Shown here: piece by piece, positions 8,099-16,121 of the stretch
How the letters are laid out: each line of letters starts with the position of its first letter
Numbering within the stretch: the stretch's first letter is position 1
NCBI GenBank assembly: GCA_036526135.1
Contig: DATCZA010000046.1
Location: forward strand, 1 to 64,000
Direction: 5' to 3'
Length of the DNA: 64,000 nt
Source of the DNA: UBA2965 sp036526135
GTDB lineage: Bacteria; Pseudomonadota; Gammaproteobacteria; Pseudomonadales; Azotimanducaceae
Position numbers and translations under genes: made by a program
Notes under the pieces: model-generated
What the model was told of the DNA's origin: nothing
Database searches by the model: none
What the model saw: only the letters and a program-made list of their open reading frames with translations

Positions 8099-10862
8099 TT
8101 TCGATCCCCACGCCATCGAGCAGAAACTGTATGCCGATTGGGAAGGCGCGGACTATTTTGCGCCCCGGGGCAATGGCGAAGGCTACTGCATCGCCATCCC
8201 CCCACCCAACGTCACGGGCAGCCTCCACATGGGGCACGCGTTCCAGCACACCCTGATGGACGCGCTCATCCGCTATGAGCGCATGAAGGGGCGACGCACG
8301 CTGTGGCAGATGGGTACGGATCATGCGGGAATCGCCACCCAGATGCTGGTCGAGCGGCAGCTGCTGGCAGAGGGGCTGAAACGGGAGGACATCGGCCGGG
8401 ACGCCTTCGTCGAGCGAGTCTGGGACTGGCGCAACCACTCCGGCAACAACATCTCCAAGCAGCTGCGCCGCATGGGTTCGTCTCTCGACTGGTCCCGCGA
8501 CCGGTTCACCATGGACGAGGGCTTCTGCCACGCCGTGCTCGAGGTGTTCGTGCGCCTCTACGAGGAAGGGCTCATCTACCGGGGCCAGCGCCTGGTGAAC
8601 TGGGACCCGGAGCTGAAATCGGTCATTTCGGATCTGGAAGTCGAGAACACCGAGGAGCGCGGGCACCTCTGGCACTTCCGCTATCCGCTCGCCGGCGGCC
8701 TGACAACCCGCGAGGGCAAGCCGTACCTGGTGGTTGCAACTACCCGACCCGAAACCATGCTCGGTGACACGGCCGTCGCCGTGCACCCCGACGACGAGCG
8801 CTACGCCGCTCTGGTGGGCGGCTCGGTGATTCTGCCGCTGGCGGACCGGGAAATTCCCATCATCGCCGACGAGTACGTCGATCGCGACTTCGGCACCGGC
8901 TGCGTGAAGATCACGCCGGCCCACGATTTCAACGACAACGAGGTGGGCGCACGACACGGGCTCGCGCTGATCAACGTCTTCAACGAGGACGCCACCATAA
9001 ACGAGGCCGCGCCCCAGCCCTACCGCGGGCTGGACCGGTTCGACGCTCGCGAGAAAGTGGTGGCGGACCTGAAAAGCCAGGGGCTCCTGGACGGGATCGA
9101 GGACCATACGCTGATGGTTCCCCGGGGAGACCGCTCGAACGCGATCGTCGAGCCGCTGCTGACTCACCAGTGGTTCGTGAAGATCCAGCCGCTGGCAGAC
9201 CCGGCCATCAAGGCTGTCGAGAACGGTGACGTCGAGTTCGTTCCAAAGCAGTACGAGAACGTCTACTTCTCCTGGATGCGCAACATCCAGGACTGGGCCA
9301 TCTCGCGCCAGCAGTGGTGGGGCCACAGGATCCCCGCATGGTACGACGCCGAAGGCAACGTCTACGTGGGCCGGGACGAAGACGAAGCCCGCCGCAACGG
9401 CGGCCTCGCCGACGACGTTCCCCTGGACCAGGACCCGGACGTCCTGGACACCTGGTTCTCCTCCGCGCTGTGGACGTTCGTGACGCTGGGCTGGCCGGAG
9501 GAGACCGAGGAGCTTTCTCAGTTTCACCCCACGGACGTGCTCGTCACGGGTCACGACATCATCTTCTTCTGGGTGGCCAGGATGATCATGATGACGCTGA
9601 AGTTCACCGGCGAGGTGCCGTTCCGGCAGGTCTACGTGCACGGGCTGGTGCGCGACGCCGATGGAAAGAAGATGTCCAAGACCAAGGGCAACGGCCTGGA
9701 TCCCCTAGACCTGATCGACGGGGTCTCTCTGGACGAGCTGATCGACAAGCGAACCCAGAATCTCACCCAACCGCAGATGGCCCCGAGTATCGAAAAGAAC
9801 ACCCGGGCCGATTTCCCTGAAGGCATTCCGTCCTACGGAACGGACGCCCTGCGTTTCACCTACTGCGCCCTGGCAAGCACCGGCCGCGACGTGCGTTTCG
9901 ACCTCAGCCGCATCGAGGGATACCGCAACTTCTGCAACAAGCTCTGGAACGCGGCCCGTTTCGTGCTCATGAACTGCCCCGACGACGAAGAGCCGGGCAG
10001 GCGCGATCTGAGCCTGGCCGACCGCTGGATCGTCTCCGAGATGCGCTCTTTCCTGGAGACGTCCGAACGCGCCATCAACACCTACCGCTTCGACCTCTAT
10101 GCCAACGCCGTGTACGAGTTCGTCTGGCACGAATACTGCGACTGGTATCTGGAGCTGACGAAGCCGCTGTTGTGGGACGAGCAGGCCGACCCGAGCCTCC
10201 TGCGCGGGACGCGCTACACGCTGCTGAGCGTGCTGGACACGCTGCTGCGCGCAGCCCACCCGATCATGCCGTTCATCACCGAGACCATCTGGCGCGAGGT
10301 GGCCCCGCGGCTGGGCAACACCAACCCGACCATCATGCTGCAACCGTTTCCGGAGCCTGCGGACCTGCCGTCGGATCCGGACGCGGAAGCGGCCGTCGAG
10401 TGGCTAAAGGGCGTCATCGTCGGCATCCGCAACATCCGCGGAGAAGCCGGCATCAAGCCAGCGCAGGAGATCAGCATTCTTCTGCAGGGCGGCAGCGACG
10501 CGGATCGGGCGCTCGCTCAGGTGGCGGAATCGCTGCTCAAGCGGCTGGCAAAGGTCGACCGCATAGACTGGCTGGCCGACGGCGCGGAACCGCCACCAAA
10601 CGCTCTGGCGCTCGTCGGCGAGCTGAGAGTGATGGTCCCCCTGGCCGGCCTGATCGACGTGGCTGCGGAACGCGCGCGGCTCGCCAAGGAAGTGGAGAAA
10701 AAGTCCCAGGAGCTCAACCGCATCGAGGCGAAGCTGGCCAACGAGAATTTCGTCGCCAAGGCCCCGCAGGCGGTGGTGGAAAAGGAGCGGGCCAAAGCCG
10801 GCGATGCACGCGCCGCGCTGGCCACGCTCGAGCAGCAGCTCGCCTCACTCGACGATCTGTAA
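8088..10862 (+). CDS. valS: Valyl-tRNA synthetase
   Basis: A 924-residue class Ia synthetase that charges tRNA-Val. The HIGH-type motif is PPPNVTGSLHMGHA (residues 38-51), the editing domain spans about 190-340 (TTRPETMLGDTAVAVHP), and KMSKTKGN (near 526-533) binds ATP. Anticodon-binding helices follow (about 640-790), and the C-terminal coiled coil (about 860-920, AKEVEKKSQELNRIEAKLAN) is typical of ValRS. Length is normal. It overlaps the upstream acidic gene by 11 bases and its 3' end overlaps the convergent oxidoreductase gene by 18 bases. Confidence 0.97.
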   Translation: MESSFDPHAIEQKLYADWEGADYFAPRGNGEGYCIAIPPPNVTGSLHMGHAFQHTLMDALIRYERMKGRRTLWQMGTDHAGIATQMLVERQLLAEGLKREDIGRDAFVERVWDWRNHSGNNISKQLRRMGSSLDWSRDRFTMDEGFCHAVLEVFVRLYEEGLIYRGQRLVNWDPELKSVISDLEVENTEERGHLWHFRYPLAGGLTTREGKPYLVVATTRPETMLGDTAVAVHPDDERYAALVGGSVILPLADREIPIIADEYVDRDFGTGCVKITPAHDFNDNEVGARHGLALINVFNEDATINEAAPQPYRGLDRFDAREKVVADLKSQGLLDGIEDHTLMVPRGDRSNAIVEPLLTHQWFVKIQPLADPAIKAVENGDVEFVPKQYENVYFSWMRNIQDWAISRQQWWGHRIPAWYDAEGNVYVGRDEDEARRNGGLADDVPLDQDPDVLDTWFSSALWTFVTLGWPEETEELSQFHPTDVLVTGHDIIFFWVARMIMMTLKFTGEVPFRQVYVHGLVRDADGKKMSKTKGNGLDPLDLIDGVSLDELIDKRTQNLTQPQMAPSIEKNTRADFPEGIPSYGTDALRFTYCALASTGRDVRFDLSRIEGYRNFCNKLWNAARFVLMNCPDDEEPGRRDLSLADRWIVSEMRSFLETSERAINTYRFDLYANAVYEFVWHEYCDWYLELTKPLLWDEQADPSLLRGTRYTLLSVLDTLLRAAHPIMPFITETIWREVAPRLGNTNPTIMLQPFPEPADLPSDPDAEAAVEWLKGVIVGIRNIRGEAGIKPAQEISILLQGGSDADRALAQVAESLLKRLAKVDRIDWLADGAEPPPNALALVGELRVMVPLAGLIDVAAERARLAKEVEKKSQELNRIEAKLANENFVAKAPQAVVEKERAKAGDARAALATLEQQLASLDDL

Positions 10863-11807
10863 CACCAGCTTACCGAACGTCTGATCGCCCGCCATGAGCT
10901 CGTGAGCCCGCTCCGCGGATTCGATGGGGAGCACCTCGTCGATTATCGGAACGATGGACCCCGCTTCAAGATGCGGCCAGACGTCCCGCTGCAGACCGTC
11001 CATGACCAGCGACTTGGCCGCCGCCGAGCGCGCCCTGAGCGTGGAGCCGATGATGCGAATTCGCTTCATGACCACGGTGGCGAGGTTGATCTCGGACTGA
11101 ACCCCACCCATCAAACCGATCAGCGAGAGCCGGCCATCTATGTTGAGACAGGAAAGGTTGTCTGCAAGGTAGCCGGCTCCGACCGGATCGAGCACGACGT
11201 CGACGCCGCCCCACTGCCTGACGGCTTCGAGGAAACTGCCCTGGTGCCGATCCCAGCCGCCCTCGGCCCCCAAAGCCACGCAGCGTTCGATCTTCTGAGG
11301 ATTGCCCACGGTTACGAAGCAGGGATTGCTCGTGGTGCTGCACAGCTGAATGGCCGCGGTACCGACGCCGCTTGCCCCGGCATGGATGAGCACGCGCTCA
11401 CCGCGCTCCAGACGCGCCTCCGTGTAAAGGTTGAGATAAGCGGTGGCAAATACCTCCGGCAGGGCGGCCGCCTGCAACATGTCCAGCCCGGACGGCACCG
11501 GCAGGACCTGCCCCGCAGGGACCGCGACGCGCTCCGCGTAGCCGCCCCCGGCCAGGAGCGCGCAGACCCGATCGCCGGGCTTTACCCGGGTCACGCCTTC
11601 CCCAATGGCCAGCACCTCTCCCGCGCATTCCAGGCCCAGGATCTTGCTCGCTCCCGGTGGGGGCGGGTAGCCTCCCGAGCGCTGCACCAGGTCCGCACGA
11701 TTGACGGCCGTCGCGTGCACGGCGATCAGCACCTCACCGACCCCGGCCTGAGGCTCTTCGGCCTCCTGCCAGCTCAGACGCTCTCCTTCAATGATGACGG
11801 CTTTCAT
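10845..11807 (-). CDS. NAD(P)H quinone oxidoreductase, zinc-free MDR family
   Basis: A 320-residue medium-chain dehydrogenase/reductase. The N-terminal GroES-like domain includes NRADLVQRSGGYPPPPGASK near 36-55, the signature of the PIG3/TP53I3-type quinone reductases. The nucleotide site is HAGASGVGTAAIQL near 142-155, an AxxGxxG pattern favouring NADPH. The structural-zinc cysteine cluster of true alcohol dehydrogenases is absent. The protein likely reduces quinones by one electron in the cytoplasm. It is read in the same direction as hisF and hisH behind a 48-base gap; any functional link to histidine genes is not obvious. Confidence 0.88.
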   Translation of the reverse strand: MKAVIIEGERLSWQEAEEPQAGVGEVLIAVHATAVNRADLVQRSGGYPPPPGASKILGLECAGEVLAIGEGVTRVKPGDRVCALLAGGGYAERVAVPAGQVLPVPSGLDMLQAAALPEVFATAYLNLYTEARLERGERVLIHAGASGVGTAAIQLCSTTSNPCFVTVGNPQKIERCVALGAEGGWDRHQGSFLEAVRQWGGVDVVLDPVGAGYLADNLSCLNIDGRLSLIGLMGGVQSEINLATVVMKRIRIIGSTLRARSAAAKSLVMDGLQRDVWPHLEAGSIVPIIDEVLPIESAERAHELMAGDQTFGKLVLQIVE

Positions 11808-11855
11808 TGCTCTCCCTGACTGGTAATGGCCTTTTTCGCTCGCCCACGCTGATGC

Positions 11856-12635
11856 TCACCAGGACATCCGCATCTTGACCCCGCGGCCGTCGAGGTACCG
11901 CTTCAGCTCGCTCACCTTGTAATCGCCGTAGTGCACCATGGAAGCCACCAGCGCAGCGTCCGCTTTCCCCACGGTCAGCGCATCGTAAAGGTGCTCGGGC
12001 TTGCCCGCACCACCCGAGGCGATAACAGGAATTCGCACGGCCTCCGCCAGCATGGCAGTGAGGGTGAGCTCGTAGCCGTCCCGGGTCCCGTCGGCATCGA
12101 TGGAGTTGATCACCAGCTCGCCCGCGCCGAGCCGCTCCCCTTCCAGGGCCCACTCCAGAGCGTCTATGGCCATGGGCCGACGGCCGCCCTCTATCACGAT
12201 CTCGTAACCGGAAGGCAGCTCCGCGCAGGGTTCCACACGTCGGATGTCCATGGACAAGACCACGTTCTGACGCCCGATGGCCTCCGCGCACTCGGCGATG
12301 AGCTGCGGGCGCCGCACGGCCGCCGAGTTGACGTTGATTTTTTCCGCCCCGGCCAGGCGCAGATCCGTGGCATCCCCCACCGAGCTGACCCCGCCGCCAA
12401 CAGAGAGCGGAATGAAAACCTGCTCGGCCACGGCCTCGACGACGTCGAGCATGATGCGACGCTTGTCGCTCGATGCGGTGATGTCGTAGAAGACCAGCTC
12501 GTCGAGCCCGTCCAGGTAGTACTCGCGGGCCTTTTCGACCGGATCTCCGATGTCTTTCGTGTCGACGAACTTCACGCTCTTTGCGAGCTTGCCGTCGCGG
12601 ACGTCGAGACAGGCTATCAGACGCTTGCTCAGCAT
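11856..12635 (-). CDS. hisF: Imidazole glycerol phosphate synthase cyclase subunit HisF
   Basis: A 259-residue (beta-alpha)8 barrel that uses ammonia from HisH to convert PRFAR to imidazole glycerol phosphate and AICAR. The catalytic aspartates are in place: D11 in ACLDV and D130 in VLSMDI. Phosphate-binding segments SVGGGVSSV (near 78-86) and ASGGAGKPEHL are also present. The sequence diverges from the usual proteobacterial HisF in several places (for example KLAKSVKFVDTKDIGDP instead of a VVKGVNF-type strand), so it may belong to a distinct branch. The start overlaps the end of hisH, forming a two-gene unit without other his genes here. Confidence 0.9.
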   Translation of the reverse strand: MLSKRLIACLDVRDGKLAKSVKFVDTKDIGDPVEKAREYYLDGLDELVFYDITASSDKRRIMLDVVEAVAEQVFIPLSVGGGVSSVGDATDLRLAGAEKINVNSAAVRRPQLIAECAEAIGRQNVVLSMDIRRVEPCAELPSGYEIVIEGGRRPMAIDALEWALEGERLGAGELVINSIDADGTRDGYELTLTAMLAEAVRIPVIASGGAGKPEHLYDALTVGKADAALVASMVHYGDYKVSELKRYLDGRGVKMRMSW

Positions 12636-13252
12636 CGGCCGTCCCAGGCAGCAAAGCGCGCGAGCAGCCGGAGCCCGACCCGGCCGCTTTTCTCCGGATG
12701 AAACTGGGTGGCGAAGTAGTTGTCTCTGCCCACCGCGCAGGCAAAGTCGCGCTCGTAGTCGGTCACCGCAAAGACGAGCTCCGGTTCCGCGGGCACCGGG
12801 TAATAGGAATGCACGAAGTAGAACTCGTCGCCGGGCTCGATGTCGTCGAGCAGCGGGTGCGGGCGCACCACCCGGACCTCGTTCCAGCCCATGTGCGGGA
12901 TCTTCAGATCACGCCGCTCGAACGCGAAGCGTTTGACCAGCCCGGGAAGGAGGCCCAGCGTGTCCTGATCGTCTTCCTCGGAGTGGTCGAAGGATATCTG
13001 CAGCCCCAGGCAGATGCCGAGAACGGGGGTCCCGCCCGCCAGGGCCGAGCGCAACGCCTGATCCAGCCCGTTGCGGCGCACGCTTCGCATCGCGCTCCCC
13101 GCCGCGCCGACGCCCGGGAAGATCAGCCGGTCGGCGGCCGCCACGCGGTCGGCATCGGCGCTGATCTCCGCATCGATGCCGACCTCCGAGCAGGCCCGCT
13201 GAACACTGCGCAGGTTGCCGGCGTCATAGTCGATGATGATGGCGTGGGACAT
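12629..13252 (-). CDS. hisH: Imidazole glycerol phosphate synthase glutaminase subunit HisH
   Basis: A 207-residue class I glutamine amidotransferase that hydrolyses glutamine and channels ammonia into HisF. The start MSHAIIIDYDAGNLRSV gives the family N-terminus; earlier in-frame starts would add an uncharacteristic extension. The nucleophile is in GTPVLGICLGLQ (Cys near 83) and the His/Glu pair is in TQFHPEKS near 187-194. HMGWNEV and FVHSYY are further HisH signatures. It overlaps hisF by seven bases. hisA, hisI and the rest of the pathway are not in the window. Confidence 0.93.
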   Translation of the reverse strand: MSHAIIIDYDAGNLRSVQRACSEVGIDAEISADADRVAAADRLIFPGVGAAGSAMRSVRRNGLDQALRSALAGGTPVLGICLGLQISFDHSEEDDQDTLGLLPGLVKRFAFERRDLKIPHMGWNEVRVVRPHPLLDDIEPGDEFYFVHSYYPVPAEPELVFAVTDYERDFACAVGRDNYFATQFHPEKSGRVGLRLLARFAAWDGRC

Positions 13253-13274
13253 CCCGTGGGATCCGGTAGGAAAA

Positions 13275-13303
13275 GTGACATCCAAAACGAGCGCGGATAC
13301 TAT
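13275..13303 (+). promoter_or_regulatory. Candidate sigma70 promoter for hemH
   Basis: GTGACA at 13275-13280 and TACTAT at 13298-13303 are separated by exactly 17 bases. Transcription would begin near 13310, about 35 bases before the hemH GTG. A GGAG ribosome binding site sits at 13333-13336. Confidence 0.45.
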
Positions 13304-13344
13304 CCCATCGCGCTTGGGCAAACTACATTCACCGGAGACCTCCC

Positions 13345-14355
13345 GTGACCCGAGGCCTGCTGCTGGTCAACCTCGGCACCCCGCTTTCGAGTGACGTTCG
13401 CGACGTGCGCGCGTTCCTGGGCGAATTTCTGATGGACCGATACGTCCTCGACGTGCCCTGGCTACTGCGGCGCCTGATCGTAACCGGGTTCATTCTGCCG
13501 TTCCGTCCCAACCAGACCGCCCGGGCCTACGCCAAGATCTGGAATGCGGCAGGACCGGAAACCGGCTCGCCCCTTCTGCATTACTCGGAGCTATGCCGTC
13601 ACGGGGTCGAGGAACGCACGGGGATGCCTACTGCTCTCGCCATGCGCTACGGGACCCCCAGCGTGCGGGACGCCATCGCCGCCCTGCTCGGACATGGCGT
13701 GCGGCAGATCACCATGCTTCCCCTGTACCCGCAGCACGCCGACTCCACCATCACCACCAGCATCGAGGCCGTACGACGAAGTCTGCCAACCAACGTTAGC
13801 CTGACCGTGGTGCCGCCTTTCTACTCGCAGCCGGACTATCTGGATGCCCAGGCCGCCGCGATCCGAGAGAACCTGCCGGCGTCCTGGGATCACCTGCTCT
13901 TCAGTTACCACGGTCTGCCCGAGCGGCACATCACCAAGGCAGATCCCACCGGCAACCATTGCCTTGCCCTGGAGAACTGCTGCCAGATCCCCTCCGAGGC
14001 GCACGCCACCTGCTACCGGCATCAGGTCTACCGCACCTCCGAGCTCCTTGCCCAACGCCTGGGCCTCTCCGAGGATCAGTACAGCGTGAGCTTTCAGTCG
14101 CGGCTGGGACGGCTGCCGTGGCTCACCCCCTATACCGACCAGGTGCTGGAAGCCCTGCCAGGAAAAGGGGTCAGGCGTCTCGCCGTCACCTGCCCGGCCT
14201 TCGTCGCGGATAATCTGGAAACTCTGGAGGAAATAGGCATCGCCGGGCGCGAGAGCTTCCTGGCTGCCGGCGGAGAGTCGTTCTCGCTGGTTCCCTGCCT
14301 GAACGACCGCGCGGACTGGATCGACGCCATCGTCCGAATTGCCGGGGCGGCCTAG
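13345..14355 (+). CDS. hemH: Ferrochelatase with internal cysteine cluster
   Basis: A 336-residue enzyme that inserts ferrous iron into protoporphyrin IX, the last step of haem synthesis. The GTG start at 13345 is preceded by GGAG. LLLVNLGTP opens the protein, LPLYPQHADSTITTS (near 131-145) is the conserved porphyrin-site region, SYHGLPERH (near 192-200) contains the catalytic His, and VSFQSRLGRLPWL follows. Between them lies GNHCLALENCCQIPSEAHAT followed by C: four cysteines in about 20 residues, replacing the shorter GDPY-type loop of E. coli. Cysteines at this place are known to bind a [2Fe-2S] cluster in some bacterial ferrochelatases, so cluster binding is plausible. Confidence 0.93.
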   Translation: MTRGLLLVNLGTPLSSDVRDVRAFLGEFLMDRYVLDVPWLLRRLIVTGFILPFRPNQTARAYAKIWNAAGPETGSPLLHYSELCRHGVEERTGMPTALAMRYGTPSVRDAIAALLGHGVRQITMLPLYPQHADSTITTSIEAVRRSLPTNVSLTVVPPFYSQPDYLDAQAAAIRENLPASWDHLLFSYHGLPERHITKADPTGNHCLALENCCQIPSEAHATCYRHQVYRTSELLAQRLGLSEDQYSVSFQSRLGRLPWLTPYTDQVLEALPGKGVRRLAVTCPAFVADNLETLEEIGIAGRESFLAAGGESFSLVPCLNDRADWIDAIVRIAGAA

Positions 14356-14408
14356 AGCCCGCCTCCGGCCACATCGGTCATCACCGGAAAAACGGGTCTT
14401 CGAAGCGG

Positions 14409-15263
14409 TCACACCTCGGCGGCGAAACGGGAAACCGCCTGGTAGAAACTCTGTACCAGCTGCTGCGAGAACATGGATTTCCGGGCAACGAAACGAACGG
14501 GCCGGTTCAGCCCTGCGCTGTCCAGCGGTATCCGTTCGCCGGCCGTCACCCCCAGCGTCTGGGCAACCCCCTCCGGCACCAGCCCGTGACCAAAACCGGC
14601 CAGGGCCATCTGCGCCACGCCGAAAAATGACTCCAGCGGCACGACGCGCCTGAGGTTCTGCCGGCGCATGTCGTCCTCGATGGAGCGCCAGGCACCCGAG
14701 CGCGACTCGATGGTGATCACGTCCAGCTCGTCACCCACCTCGTAATCGAGAGGCGCCAGCGCAGACGGGATGATGACCATGGGCTCGAGCCTGATGACCT
14801 CGCTCTGCAGGTCCGTATCCGCGTCCGGCGAGCCCGTGCAGATGCCGACCATGTACTCACCGGAGCGGATCCGGTCGAGCACCACCGGCGAACGTTGGGC
14901 GTGAAACTCGAGCTCCACCTCCGGCAGCTCGGAGCGCACCCGGGCAAACAGTCGAGGGCCCCAACTGGAGAGGATGGCCTCGGAAACGCCGATGATGATC
15001 TTGCCCTTGCGCAGCGCGTTGTCCTCCAGGAACACGCTGCGCAGCTCGGAGATCACCGGGGTGACCTTCTCCACCAGCCGCGTTCCGTGGTGGGTGAGCA
15101 CCACCCGCCGGCCATGGCGCTCGATCAGATCGCGGTCGTAGTAGCGCTCGAGCGCGGCGATGCGTTTGCTCACGGCGGATTGGGAAATCTTCAGCACCGT
15201 GCTGGTCTCCATCATGGTGCCCGTGCGCGCCAGGGTGACCAGAGTCTCGAGGTTTTCGATCAT
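14409..15263 (-). CDS. LysR family transcriptional regulator
   Basis: A 284-residue LysR-type regulator. The N-terminal winged helix-turn-helix is at about residues 1-62 (TSTVLKISQSAVSKRIAALE is the recognition region), followed by a linker helix and a two-lobe effector domain from about 85 (GKIIIGVSEAILSSW). The effector is unknown. It is divergent from the TauE/SafE-type permease at 15369, the usual layout for a regulator of its neighbour, and a LysR-box-like palindrome lies in the gap. Regulation of the permease is therefore likely but inferred. Confidence 0.92.
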   Translation of the reverse strand: MIENLETLVTLARTGTMMETSTVLKISQSAVSKRIAALERYYDRDLIERHGRRVVLTHHGTRLVEKVTPVISELRSVFLEDNALRKGKIIIGVSEAILSSWGPRLFARVRSELPEVELEFHAQRSPVVLDRIRSGEYMVGICTGSPDADTDLQSEVIRLEPMVIIPSALAPLDYEVGDELDVITIESRSGAWRSIEDDMRRQNLRRVVPLESFFGVAQMALAGFGHGLVPEGVAQTLGVTAGERIPLDSAGLNRPVRFVARKSMFSQQLVQSFYQAVSRFAAEV

Positions 15264-15269
15264 GGCCCG

Positions 15270-15285
15270 ATTGAATTGATTCGAT
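15270..15285. promoter_or_regulatory. Candidate LysR operator (T-N11-A palindrome)
   Basis: ATTGAATTGATTCGAT is an imperfect palindrome whose arms match at six of seven positions, and it contains the T-N11-A pattern of LysR boxes (T15272, A15284). It begins just upstream of the LysR start codon and lies in the divergent gap with the permease, where such regulators usually bind. Confidence 0.4.
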
Positions 15286-15368
15286 TTCGGCGACGATCAT
15301 ATTCCATCCATTCTCTTTTTTCATGGTTATGGTTGGGGCACCCTGAGCACATTTTGCCGGGCGTGATC

Positions 15369-16103
15369 ATGTGGTCGACCCTTCTGCTCGCGAGCGTCTT
15401 CGCAACCAGCGTGCTCTCCGGCGTGCTGGGGATGGCGGGCGGCATGATCCTGATGGCCATCCTGGTCTCCCTGATGTCCGTGCCCGCCGCCATGATCATT
15501 CACGGCGTGGTTCAGGCCACCTCGAACGGGTCCAGGGCCTGGTTTCTGCGCGCACACATCCGGTGGCGGGTGCTGCCCCCTTATCTGCTGGGCGCGGCCG
15601 TCACCCTTGCCGCTTTTGCAGCCCTGACGCTTGTCCCCGAAGCAGGCCTGGTGCTCGTTCTCGTCGGGATTTTTCCCTGGCTGGCTCGCGTCGTCCCGCG
15701 ACTCCAGGGCCTGGACGTGGAAAGGCCGGCGACGGCGGTGGCATGCGGTGCAACGGTTACCGCGGCGCAACTATTCGCCGGGGCATCGGGACCGCTGCTG
15801 GACGTCTTCTACCTGAACTCGTCCATGGACCGCTACCAGGTGATCGCCAGCAAGGCGTTCACTCAGACCATCGGCCACGGGCTGAAGCTCGCTTACTACG
15901 GGACCATCATCGGCGTTGCCGAGACCCTGCCCTGGTGGATGTTCGGCGCCGCCATGGCGACGGCCGTGGCCGGCACGCGCGTCGGAACCCGGCTGCTGGG
16001 CCGCCTGCGAGATGATGTGTTCCGCCGCGTGAGTGGATGGGTGATCCTGGCAATCGCCGCCGTCTGCGTCGTCAAGGGCGGGATGGAACTGGCCGGCTGG
16101 TGA
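15369..16103 (+). CDS. TauE/SafE-type sulfite or small-anion permease
   Basis: A 244-residue integral membrane protein with about seven to eight hydrophobic helices. The N-terminal repeat (ASVFATSVLSGVLGMAGGMI, residues about 8-27) and MSVPAAMIIHGVVQATSNGSR near 38-58 match the TauE/SafE/TSUP fold, which exports sulfite, organosulfonates or other organic anions. The ATG at 15369 was taken; a GTG two codons earlier is also possible, and neither has a strong ribosome binding site. It is divergent from a LysR regulator and converges with the large carboxylase gene 18 bases downstream. The transported anion is not evident. Confidence 0.85.
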   Translation: MWSTLLLASVFATSVLSGVLGMAGGMILMAILVSLMSVPAAMIIHGVVQATSNGSRAWFLRAHIRWRVLPPYLLGAAVTLAAFAALTLVPEAGLVLVLVGIFPWLARVVPRLQGLDVERPATAVACGATVTAAQLFAGASGPLLDVFYLNSSMDRYQVIASKAFTQTIGHGLKLAYYGTIIGVAETLPWWMFGAAMATAVAGTRVGTRLLGRLRDDVFRRVSGWVILAIAAVCVVKGGMELAGW

Positions 16104-16121
16104 GCGCTGCCCGTGCCCTCC

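Noticed and set aside
7857..9641. Long open frame of almost 600 codons on the reverse strand
   Set aside because: It lies wholly opposite valS and the end of the acidic gene; its translation is rich in His, Arg, Val and Gly as expected of a GC-rich antisense frame, and it matches no family.
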